Assembly (NCBI GenBank): GCA_964442335.1
Contig: CAYTZI010000140.1
Coordinates: 1 to 5,081 of the forward strand
DNA: 5,081 nt
Reading direction: 5' to 3'
Origin: JBFYTX01 sp964442335
Lineage (GTDB): Bacteria; Chloroflexota; Dehalococcoidia; Dehalococcoidales; RBG-16-60-22
Shown here: positions 1 through 5,081 of the stretch, in pieces
Position numbering within the stretch: the first letter of the stretch is position 1
Layout: the number at the start of each line of letters is the position of its first letter
Notes under the pieces: model-generated
The model's database searches: none
Seen by the model: only the letters and a program-made list of their open reading frames with translations
Told to the model about the DNA's origin: nothing
Position numbers and translations under genes: made by a program

Positions 1-489
1 CTTCGAGCGGGTAAAGTAGGCAACCGGAATCACGCCGATGAACCACCAGCCGAGCAGTCGGGGGTCGTCCACCGGCATATGGTACTGCTGGCCTATGAGG
101 AAGAGGGAAGCCCCGAAAATCATCGCCCCGACGAATATTATGGCTCCCCCCGCCCGGGTATAGCCTTTTTCATATTTCAGCCAGTAACCGGAATAATACG
201 ACCCGGCCACCAGCACCAGGGCGAGCGCCATTTTGGCCAGGCGTGGTATCTCCTGCCAGTTCGCCGAGACAAGGATGATAACGCCTGCCCCGGCCAGTAT
301 AGCCCCCAGCGTTACCAGGATAACGATGAGCCTGCCGTACAGGGGCGAGACCACCACGTACTGCCCGAGAATGGAATCCGCCTGCTCGGCGGTAACCATG
401 CCGTTGCGTTTCCAGTTTTGAAGCTCGGTCTGGAGCTGATTGTAAAAATGGCGGCTTACGCTGCGCCGAGCCGGCTTTTCCTCGGTCAC
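1..489 (-). CDS. DUF2157 domain-containing membrane protein (N-terminal part, runs off left edge)
   Basis: The reverse strand reads 163 residues from a GTG at 489-487 to the window edge with no stop. The first ~50 residues are soluble and include a Trp-26/Gly-30 pattern and 'ITAEQ-like' helix (VTAEQADSILGQY, 32-44), typical of the start of DUF2157. Hydrophobic segments follow at about 53-76, 85-103, 115-133 and 146-160. The motif GAGVIILVSANWQEIPR (67-83), and later GQQYH (133-137) with a DDPRLLGWW stretch, match what I know of DUF2157 proteins, which are integral membrane proteins of unknown function. The GTG is preceded by AGAGGCAGG at a sensible distance, which supports this start. The frame stays open upstream to a TTG near 537, but that lacks a comparable ribosome site. 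The C-terminal half is outside the window. No substrate or partner can be inferred. The gene is divergent from the deacetylase-like gene. Confidence 0.85.
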   Translation of the reverse strand, partial: MTEEKPARRSVSRHFYNQLQTELQNWKRNGMVTAEQADSILGQYVVVSPLYGRLIVILVTLGAILAGAGVIILVSANWQEIPRLAKMALALVLVAGSYYSGYWLKYEKGYTRAGGAIIFVGAMIFGASLFLIGQQYHMPVDDPRLLGWWFIGVIPVAYFTRSK

Positions 490-508
490 GTTCCTGCCTC
501 TAAATTTA

Positions 509-537
509 ACGATAACACCCGATATATTAGAAGTCAA
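509..537 (-). promoter_or_regulatory. Candidate sigma-70 promoter for the DUF2157 gene
   Basis: On the minus strand a TTGACT (537-532, five of six matches to the -35 consensus) is followed after exactly 17 bp by TATCGT (514-509, three of six). A start about seven bases further would give a leader of roughly 13 bases carrying the AGGCAGG ribosome site. The -10 is weak, so this is a moderate-to-low call. Confidence 0.35.
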
Positions 538-567
538 TGAAGTGTCTGTATAGAAAATTACGCCGAT

Positions 568-596
568 TTTTTATATAGGGCAATTCAAAGTATAAT
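568..596 (+). promoter_or_regulatory. Candidate promoter for the deacetylase-like gene (perfect -10)
   Basis: A perfect TATAAT lies at 591-596, with a poor -35 (TTTTTA, 568-573) at 17-bp spacing. A transcript starting near 603 would have a leader of about 27 bases that contains the GGGGAGG ribosome site. The -10 is embedded in a perfect 12-bp palindrome (TATAATATTATA, 591-602). The AT-rich setting makes a chance TATAAT possible, but position and leader length fit well. Confidence 0.5.
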
Positions 597-615
597 ATTA
601 TAAAAGCAGTCTTCC

Positions 616-622
616 GGGGAGG
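616..622 (+). promoter_or_regulatory. Strong ribosome-binding site of the deacetylase-like gene
   Basis: GGGGAGG ends seven bases before the ATG at 630 and fixes that start. The same heptamer at the same spacing precedes the phosphofructokinase gene at 5032, so it looks like this genome's preferred Shine-Dalgarno. Confidence 0.85.
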
Positions 623-629
623 TCCGACA

Positions 630-1493
630 ATGAAAAAGACCGGGGTATTTTATCACGATGTCTGCGGCAAGGAGGCATACAGCAGCCTGGCCATGGGTGT
701 TGAGGCCGGGTTTCTCGGCATTAAAAACGCAGGCCTTTTTAAACGTCCGAACGTTAAATGGTACGAGTCGAGGCAGGCGCTGGAAGAAGAAATAGCCCGA
801 ATTCATACACGGGACTGGATAGAGGAGGTCAAGCGGACGCAGTGGTGGCGGGTATCCCTCTATTCCGTCGGCGGGCTCTTGATGGCGACCGAAAAAGTCC
901 TCGGGGGCGAAATAGATAACGCCCTGGTCATCGCGGGGGTGGGGGGACACCACGCGCACCGGGACAGCGCCTGGGGAGGCTGCTATTTCAGCGTTACCGG
1001 ACTGGGCATTCCGCACGCCCGGGAGAAGACGAAGGCAAGAAGGTTCGCCATTATAGACACGGATACGCACCACGCCGACGGCGTCCGCGATATCTTTAAA
1101 GACGATAATGACGTCCTGCATATATGTTTCTGCCGCGACTACGGCTGGGACTATGAGCCGGGAAGCATGGCCTCCAGCGAGACGAAGCTCTGCTTCGCCC
1201 ACGGCTCTTCCGACGAAGAGGAGATTGCGAACGTAAAAAGGGAGGTCCCGCACAGAATCAAGGCCTTTAAACCGGACCTGGTGTACTGGATAGCGGGAAT
1301 GGACACTCACCGAGACAGCTACGGCACGCGGGCCCTTACCGAAAGCTGCTATCCGCGACTGGCTGAAATAATGAAAGCCGCCGCCGATGAAGTCTGCGGC
1401 GGGAAACTGATTGTCAAGACCTGCTGTAACGCGCCGCCCCACGCCGCCGCCTATGCCCTGCCGCGCATCGTTGAACGCCTGGCTGAAGAGTGA
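630..1493 (+). CDS. Histone deacetylase family protein (zinc-dependent arginase/deacetylase-fold hydrolase), atypical active site
   Basis: Complete 287-residue cytoplasmic protein, somewhat short for the family (about 300-380). Family landmarks appear in order: IHTRDWIEEV (58-67, the 'H..eYl..v' region), a Gly-Gly helix (80-90), GGHHAHRDSAWGGCYF (105-120) with the His107-His108 dyad, IIDTDTHHADGV (141-152) with Asp145 and His147 as expected zinc ligands, and AGMDTHRDSYG (222-232) with Asp225 as third ligand. By homology such enzymes hydrolyse amide bonds of acylated amines such as acetyl-lysine or acetylpolyamines; the substrate here is unknown. The oddity is the C-terminus. Where relatives have GG(G/Y)Y with the transition-state tyrosine, this protein reads VKTCCNAPPHAAAY (262-275), so a cysteine or asparagine seems to occupy that place. 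It could be a divergent hydrolase or a non-canonical family member. Start fixed by GGGGAGG. Monocistronic; convergent with the downstream kinase. Confidence 0.85.
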   Translation: MKKTGVFYHDVCGKEAYSSLAMGVEAGFLGIKNAGLFKRPNVKWYESRQALEEEIARIHTRDWIEEVKRTQWWRVSLYSVGGLLMATEKVLGGEIDNALVIAGVGGHHAHRDSAWGGCYFSVTGLGIPHAREKTKARRFAIIDTDTHHADGVRDIFKDDNDVLHICFCRDYGWDYEPGSMASSETKLCFAHGSSDEEEIANVKREVPHRIKAFKPDLVYWIAGMDTHRDSYGTRALTESCYPRLAEIMKAAADEVCGGKLIVKTCCNAPPHAAAYALPRIVERLAEE

Positions 1494-1629
1494 TTGGTCG
1501 AAGTACCTTTCTAACTAAACGCCACGTTCCCGTGTATTAGTAAAAAAGAAGCCAGCCCCATTTTTAAGCAGTGATTCACAGCTGCGGACTGCTCGTTGAA
1601 TATCGGCGGATGATATGGCGGCGGCGATT

Positions 1630-3129
1630 TCAGCTATTTGCTACCAAAACCGGCAGCTCTATAGTGAAAGTTGCACCATTACCAAGCTCGCTGCGGGCGT
1701 GGATATTGCCGCCGTGTTCGGTTATAATCCCCTGGCAGATACACAGACTTAGCCCCATGCCTTTGCCTGTTTCTTTGGTGGTGAAAAACGGCGTAAAAAG
1801 GCACTTTATATTCTCCGTGGAAATCCCCGGGCCATCGTCGGCGAAGACGGCTCTGACGGTATCCCCTTCTTTTTCCGTGGCAATATCTAGGGTGCCTTTC
1901 CGGTGCGCCGCCAGCATGAAATATTCGGCGTTGACGACGATATTGAAAAATACCTGCTGCAACTGGGGACTGTTCCCCATGACATCGGGTAGGGCGGGGT
2001 CGAAGCGGGTGTTGACTGAGATATTGTTGATTTTCTGTTCGTAGGTGCGCATTTCCAGGACTTTCCGGATACAGTCATTGATGTCCGTGGGCTGTTTTTC
2101 CTCCGGCTGCTTCCGGGTGAAATCGTGCAGGTTTTTAACAATAGAGGCGATCCTCTGCGCCTCTTCATTGATAGTTTGCAGGTCCTGCCTGGTGTCTTCG
2201 GAGAATTTTTTCTTGAGCAGGAGAGAGGAGAAGCTGATGATGCTGGTAAGGGGATTATTGAGCTCGTGGGCCAGGCCTGAAGTCAACTGCCCTATGGACG
2301 CCAGCCGGTCCTGTGCCAGGAGCTGCTCTCCCATCTTCCTGCGTTCCATAATGTCACGGGCAACACCGACGATTTCCGCCGGTTCTCCTTTCTCGTTGTA
2401 AACGAGGCTGGCGTGAATCTCAAAAGGGATGATACGTCCGTCTTTATGAACCAAATCCAGCTGAAGAGTGCTGGAAACAGTGTCATTCTTCAGGTCTTTT
2501 AGTAACTGGTTATGCTGTTTCTCGTATGATTCAGGAGTCAGCACGTCTTTGATTTTTACCGCCAGCGCCTCTTTTCCCGTATAGCCTAACAGTTTTTCAG
2601 CGGAAGGGCTGACATAAGTGAATGTCTCTTCTTTTATGGTCAACTTGTAGATGATATCCGCAGAGTGTTCGGCGATGAGGCGGTACTGTTCCTCCGCCCG
2701 CTTTCTTTCGGCGACTTCCGATTCTAACACCGTCGACTGCTGCCGGAGTTCGCCGTAAGTTTCTTCCAGGCGCCGTTTCATCTCTCCCTGCTTCCCGACC
2801 ATCCAGCTCAGGAAAAAACCGAGCGCGATATCAACAAAGTCCAGGCCGACATTGGTAAGCCGGGAGTTGACCAGAACGCTGGACAGTATGACCGGCCCTA
2901 TCACCAGACAGACGGTCAGGCCGCCTTTAATACCGAACCGCCAGGCGGCAAAAAGCACCGCCGAGGGAAACAAAAGGCGGTAGGCGGCGATGTAGTAATT
3001 GATTTGCCAGTCCGTTTGCAGGGGATGATTGAACAGCGCGGTCAACTGCGGCGCATACGAGCAGAGGCCGGCGAGAACGGATATCACTGCTACGTACCAG
3101 AAATAACGCGTTTTAAGCAGTTTTTTCAA
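1630..3129 (-). CDS. Membrane-anchored PAS sensor histidine kinase
   Basis: Complete 499-residue protein. Four likely membrane segments (about 10-32, 45-63, 67-88 and 95-112) form an N-terminal sensor/anchor resembling the DUF4118 or MASE-type layouts. A charged coiled-coil linker (115-148) leads to a PAS domain (about 149-262) with the usual YVSPSAEKLLGY core (172-183) and a closing VGVARDIMERR. The HisKA domain carries the phospho-acceptor in GLAHELNNPL (His288). The catalytic domain has the N box (FNIVVNAEYF, Asn396/Asn400), G1 (DDGPGI, 431-436), F box (FTPFFTTK, 445-452) and G2 (GKGMGL, 455-460), so it should be an active ATP-dependent autokinase. The start is a TTG; the first in-frame GTG would cut into the first membrane helix. 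The ribosome site is weak (AAAGACGGG). No response regulator lies next to it in the window, so partner and signal are unknown. Confidence 0.93.
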   Translation of the reverse strand: MKKLLKTRYFWYVAVISVLAGLCSYAPQLTALFNHPLQTDWQINYYIAAYRLLFPSAVLFAAWRFGIKGGLTVCLVIGPVILSSVLVNSRLTNVGLDFVDIALGFFLSWMVGKQGEMKRRLEETYGELRQQSTVLESEVAERKRAEEQYRLIAEHSADIIYKLTIKEETFTYVSPSAEKLLGYTGKEALAVKIKDVLTPESYEKQHNQLLKDLKNDTVSSTLQLDLVHKDGRIIPFEIHASLVYNEKGEPAEIVGVARDIMERRKMGEQLLAQDRLASIGQLTSGLAHELNNPLTSIISFSSLLLKKKFSEDTRQDLQTINEEAQRIASIVKNLHDFTRKQPEEKQPTDINDCIRKVLEMRTYEQKINNISVNTRFDPALPDVMGNSPQLQQVFFNIVVNAEYFMLAAHRKGTLDIATEKEGDTVRAVFADDGPGISTENIKCLFTPFFTTKETGKGMGLSLCICQGIITEHGGNIHARSELGNGATFTIELPVLVANS

Positions 3130-3159
3130 TCCCGTCTTTCTAATTAAAACAATTAATTA

Positions 3160-3188
3160 ATAATATTGTATATATAATATAAACGCAA
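3160..3188 (-). promoter_or_regulatory. Candidate sigma-70 promoter for the histidine kinase
   Basis: On the minus strand TTGCGT (3188-3183) and TATTAT (3165-3160, five of six) are separated by exactly 17 bp. They lie in a strongly AT-rich tract (about 3141-3183). A start near 3153 leaves a leader of about 23 bases to the TTG start at 3129. The -35 matches only in TTG, and the AT richness raises the chance of a random -10. The remainder of the 187-bp gap (to 3316) shows no gene, and I see no clear hairpin-plus-T-tract terminator for the upstream hydrolase. Confidence 0.45.
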
Positions 3189-3316
3189 GCTGTATTGATA
3201 ACGGGCGGGAATTATTTTTCAAAAACTCCAGCGATAAGGTGAAAATTTTAATAACGTATGTCGATATTGAAGAACCAGCTGGACTGCCGCCTACCACTCG
3301 ACTTTGTTTGGGCGCT

Positions 3317-4672
3317 TTATTCCACCCGCTTGAGGCGATCGTCCTTTCCGAACTGATGAATGACTAATTCGGTCGCGCGGCCTTCATCCCCGGTCACGAA
3401 GGTGATTTGGGCTTCCATATCCTTATAAAAATAATCGCGGTCGCTCTCAGGAAAAAGCTGGAACTTAGGCTCTCCTGTGGCTTGGCTAAATAGACGGTCG
3501 CCCTCGCGGCTGACGGCTATAATGAAGTCCGGCCTTAGTTGATATTTCCCCACGTAAGCATCGTAGAGCCCGGTATCAACTTTTACTTCAGTGTGCAATT
3601 TTCCCAGGGGGAAGCCGGGGTCAAGGAGATGTATCCCGATGTCATCTACATGATGAAACGTTGTATTAGACAACGCCACAACTCCAACACGGGTACCGGC
3701 GTCGTAACCTGCCCATGTGCAGTAGCCCCCGGTCCAACCGCTGTGGCAAATAACTTCCTTGTCATTGGTTACAGAAATGCCCCAACCAAGGCAATAATAA
3801 TCCCTGGGGTCCGGCCCGGCCGGGCGGTGGCGCACCTTCAATTGAGCCGCCATGGCCGGGGCCAGCGGCGACATGGTGAAACCAAGATTGGCGGACAGGA
3901 AAATGAACAGGTCGTTGACCGTAGAACGCAGCGCGCCGGCGCCCGCGAATGTCGGCAAGTCCCAGTTTTCGGTGGGCTTCAATGTCACATCATGACCTAC
4001 CGCGAGTCTTGCTTTCATTTCCGGTGTGAGCGTAATTCTGGTATCGTTCATACTTAGAGGGGCGCAAATCCGCGAGCGTACGAGAGACTCGTAATCCATA
4101 TCAGCGATTCTCTCCAGAACATGTCCGAGCAGTCCAACCCCCAGGAGGTTACAATACTCACATTTTGAGCCGATATCCCACTGCAGCTGGCAAGACGAGA
4201 GACACTCATAGAGCTGCTCAACAGTATAATCAGCGAAAGGATTCTTAGGATTCGTCCGATACAAGTTACCCGGGTATCGCGGCAATCCGGAGGTATGCGC
4301 TGCCAGGTCAACCAGAGTTATTTTACGCCCGTTACGCTCCGGCACTTTAACCGTGGACGGCAAATACCTGGCAACCGGGTCATCAAGCGATACCTCTCCA
4401 CGCTGCACCATGTCCGCAAGCAATAAAGATGTAAATACCTTTGTTATGGAGCCAATTTCAAATACAGTATCCCCGTTCAGAGGCCGCGGATCGCCAACAT
4501 CAAGATGACCGTAGGAAATCACACGCCGCTCTTTACTTCCGATAATGCCGACGACAATGCCGACGCTTTTGTTTTGAACATCAACTCTATCTATCAGTAT
4601 TTTACGGATTTCAGCATCCGATGGCATAGTCGTTAGGGTCGCATTCTGGGAACCAACATCCCTCTTTTTCAT
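3317..4672 (-). CDS. Serine hydrolase of the beta-lactamase/penicillin-binding (class C) family with C-terminal beta domain
   Basis: 451 residues from the chosen ATG (4672-4670). The beta-lactamase fold spans about 15-345. It has the nucleophile motif SITK (Ser75, Lys78) in FEIGSITKVFTS, LVDLAAHTSGLPRY (120-133), the Tyr-x-Asn motif YCN (Tyr173, Asn175) and the third box HSG (310-312) in CHSGWTGGY. Residues about 366-451 form an appended beta-rich domain like those in esterase/peptidase members. Relatives include class C beta-lactamases, D-aminopeptidases and esterases; the substrate cannot be told from sequence. No signal peptide is visible, unusual because most relatives are exported. Four cysteines (157, 161, 171, 174) cluster around the catalytic Tyr. 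The frame opens 20 codons earlier at a GTG (4732), but those residues resemble no leader and overlap a good promoter and a dyad. Neither start has a Shine-Dalgarno. Confidence 0.9.
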   Translation of the reverse strand: MKKRDVGSQNATLTTMPSDAEIRKILIDRVDVQNKSVGIVVGIIGSKERRVISYGHLDVGDPRPLNGDTVFEIGSITKVFTSLLLADMVQRGEVSLDDPVARYLPSTVKVPERNGRKITLVDLAAHTSGLPRYPGNLYRTNPKNPFADYTVEQLYECLSSCQLQWDIGSKCEYCNLLGVGLLGHVLERIADMDYESLVRSRICAPLSMNDTRITLTPEMKARLAVGHDVTLKPTENWDLPTFAGAGALRSTVNDLFIFLSANLGFTMSPLAPAMAAQLKVRHRPAGPDPRDYYCLGWGISVTNDKEVICHSGWTGGYCTWAGYDAGTRVGVVALSNTTFHHVDDIGIHLLDPGFPLGKLHTEVKVDTGLYDAYVGKYQLRPDFIIAVSREGDRLFSQATGEPKFQLFPESDRDYFYKDMEAQITFVTGDEGRATELVIHQFGKDDRLKRVE

Positions 4673-4678
4673 GTTAAT

Positions 4679-4707
4679 ATTATAGATATCAGGGAAACGG
4701 CGGGCAA
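4679..4707 (-). promoter_or_regulatory. Strong candidate promoter giving a leaderless serine-hydrolase transcript
   Basis: On the minus strand TTGCCC (4707-4702, four of six) is followed after exactly 17 bp by a perfect TATAAT (4684-4679). Six bases then separate the -10 from the ATG at 4672, so the expected transcription start falls on the A of that ATG. The absence of any Shine-Dalgarno before this ATG agrees with leaderless translation. This arrangement is the main reason for preferring 4672 over the upstream GTG. Confidence 0.6.
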
Positions 4708-4727
4708 CTGATGTAAGTTTACCGGGG

Positions 4728-4744
4728 TGCACATCAATTGTGCA
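4728..4744. promoter_or_regulatory. Operator-like perfect dyad upstream of the serine hydrolase promoter
   Basis: TGCACA-TCAAT-TGTGCA is a perfect 6-bp inverted repeat with a 5-bp spacer. Its centre (4736) lies about 64 bp upstream of the predicted hydrolase start at 4672 and about 30 bp upstream of its -35, where a dimeric activator would typically sit. It resembles a CRP-like or LysR/AraC-class half-site arrangement only in geometry; the binding protein is unknown. Confidence 0.4.
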
Positions 4745-4770
4745 GAATTAACATCGTTTTAAAAAAAGAG

Positions 4771-4929
4771 ATGAAGCGTCCTGTCGGCTCCGAAGAAATT
4801 ACAAAACTTCTTGGAGAGGAAGTAATCTATCTATGCAGGTATGTCTGCCAACAAATCATCGAAAAGTTCAATATTCCGAGTATTGACATTACACAAAAGG
4901 TATTGGTGTTTATACTACCAAAATCCTAA
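4771..4929 (+). CDS. Doubtful small ORF, 52 residues, unknown
   Basis: An ATG at 4771 opens a 52-residue frame ending in TAA (4927-4929); the same frame extends up to a TTG at 4738 inside the dyad. The product would be mildly amphipathic (EEITKLLGEEVIYLCRY, then IIEKFNIPSIDITQ) with a hydrophobic tail VLVFIL. I recognise no family. The ATG directly abuts an A-rich AAAGAG without a proper ribosome-binding spacing. It may be a genuine small protein, a decayed gene fragment, or chance. It lies between the divergent hydrolase and phosphofructokinase genes in an AT-rich stretch (about 4745-5031) that otherwise holds only possible leader sequence. Confidence 0.2.
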   Translation: MKRPVGSEEITKLLGEEVIYLCRYVCQQIIEKFNIPSIDITQKVLVFILPKS

Positions 4930-5005
4930 AAAAAGGAAATTATACAAGAATACTATGTTAGGTGCCGAAACAGGAGAGAGATGAAGGATACTAAGAATTT
5001 TGCGG

Positions 5006-5011
5006 TATAAT
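5006..5011 (+). promoter_or_regulatory. Candidate -10 element for the phosphofructokinase gene
   Basis: A perfect TATAAT lies 20 bases before the ATG at 5032. No good -35 is present at 16-18 bp. A start about seven bases downstream would coincide with the first base of the GGGGAGG ribosome site, leaving a very short leader. Position is suggestive, but the missing -35 keeps this low. Confidence 0.3.
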
Positions 5012-5017
5012 GAGAAT

Positions 5018-5024
5018 GGGGAGG
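5018..5024 (+). promoter_or_regulatory. Strong ribosome-binding site of the phosphofructokinase gene
   Basis: GGGGAGG with seven bases to the ATG at 5032, identical in sequence and spacing to the site before the deacetylase-like gene at 630. It fixes the start of the gene. Confidence 0.8.
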
Positions 5025-5031
5025 TACAGCG

Positions 5032-5081
5032 ATGGTTAAGACGATTGGTATTTTGACTGGCGGCGGTGACGTACCCGGACT
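5032..5081 (+). CDS. pfkA: 6-phosphofructokinase, N-terminal fragment (runs off right edge)
   Basis: Only 16 complete codons and part of a seventeenth are present, reading MVKTIGILTGGGDVPGL. This is the characteristic first beta strand and phosphate-binding glycine loop of PfkA-family phosphofructokinases, which phosphorylate fructose 6-phosphate in the committed step of glycolysis in the cytoplasm. Escherichia coli PfkA has TSGGDAPGMN at this place. The TGGGD.PGL form is, from general knowledge, more usual in the actinobacterial/Chloroflexi-type and PPi- or mixed-donor branches, so the phosphoryl donor (ATP or pyrophosphate) cannot be decided here. Start supported by GGGGAGG at seven bases. 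The family call is strong despite the short length because the motif is so distinctive. Confidence 0.8.
   Translation, partial: MVKTIGILTGGGDVPG

Noticed and set aside
79..540. 153-codon plus-strand frame at the left edge
   Set aside because: It is composed of low-likelihood residues and lies opposite the DUF2157 reading frame, which has convincing membrane segments and motifs.
585..1442. Long 285-codon minus-strand frame opposite the deacetylase-like gene
   Set aside because: It is antisense to a protein with clear family motifs, lacks a ribosome site and recognisable domains; an antisense shadow of a GC-rich gene.
1512..1541. Nested inverted repeats CTAA...TTAG and CACG...CGTG after the deacetylase-like gene
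   Set aside because: Both stems are four base pairs, imperfectly nested and followed by an A-rich rather than T-rich run; not supportable as a terminator.
1567..1593. Stem-loop AGCAGT/ACTGCT between the convergent deacetylase-like and kinase genes as a bidirectional terminator
   Set aside because: The stem is only six base pairs with a 15-base loop, and no proper T tract follows it on either strand (TAAAAATGG on the minus strand).
3539..4057. 172-codon plus-strand frame within the serine hydrolase gene
   Set aside because: It is antisense to the hydrolase core with its SITK, YCN and HSG motifs, and no family is recognisable in it.
4883..4916. TTGACA (4883-4888) and TATACT (4911-4916) as a plus-strand promoter for pfkA
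   Set aside because: The spacing is 22 bp, too long for a sigma-70 promoter, and neither element has a good partner at 16-18 bp.
4924..4940. TCCT-A-run-AGGA hairpin after the small ORF
   Set aside because: Four-base-pair stem without a following T tract; expected by chance in A-rich sequence.

Overview
The window looks like bacterial chromosomal DNA with mixed, mostly single-gene transcription units. Strong GGGGAGG ribosome-binding sites, a DUF2157 membrane protein, a bacterial histone-deacetylase-like hydrolase, a PAS sensor kinase and a phosphofructokinase with a TGGGDVPGL start would fit an environmental Chloroflexota (Dehalococcoidia-like) genome. That assignment is inference from general gene character, not from a diagnostic marker. 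I see no rRNA, tRNA, CRISPR array, insertion sequence or phage gene.

Layout. Positions 1-489 (minus) hold the N-terminal part of a DUF2157 multi-pass membrane protein that runs off the left edge. It is transcribed away from a 140-bp divergent intergenic region. On the other side of that region, 630-1493 (plus) encodes a complete arginase/deacetylase-fold hydrolase of the histone deacetylase family. It keeps the zinc ligands but appears to lack the usual catalytic tyrosine. It converges on 1630-3129 (minus), an orphan membrane-anchored histidine kinase with four predicted membrane segments, a PAS domain, and HisKA and HATPase domains. An AT-rich 187-bp gap with a plausible promoter for the kinase follows. 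Next is 3317-4672 (minus), a class-C-beta-lactamase-like serine hydrolase with a C-terminal beta domain. Its best promoter would put the transcript start exactly on the A of the ATG (leaderless), and a perfect 17-bp dyad lies upstream at about -64. The roughly 300 bp from 4745 to 5031 are AT-rich and hold only a doubtful small ORF and leader sequence. At 5032 a 6-phosphofructokinase gene starts and runs off the right edge.

How the genes relate. Nothing indicates that the five main genes form one pathway or operon. Strands alternate, each intact gene has its own upstream region, and no response regulator accompanies the kinase. I found no convincing new multi-gene system. The points most worth checking are within single genes or promoters: the altered deacetylase active site, the four-cysteine cluster beside the hydrolase's catalytic Tyr-x-Asn motif, and the leaderless promoter with its dyad.
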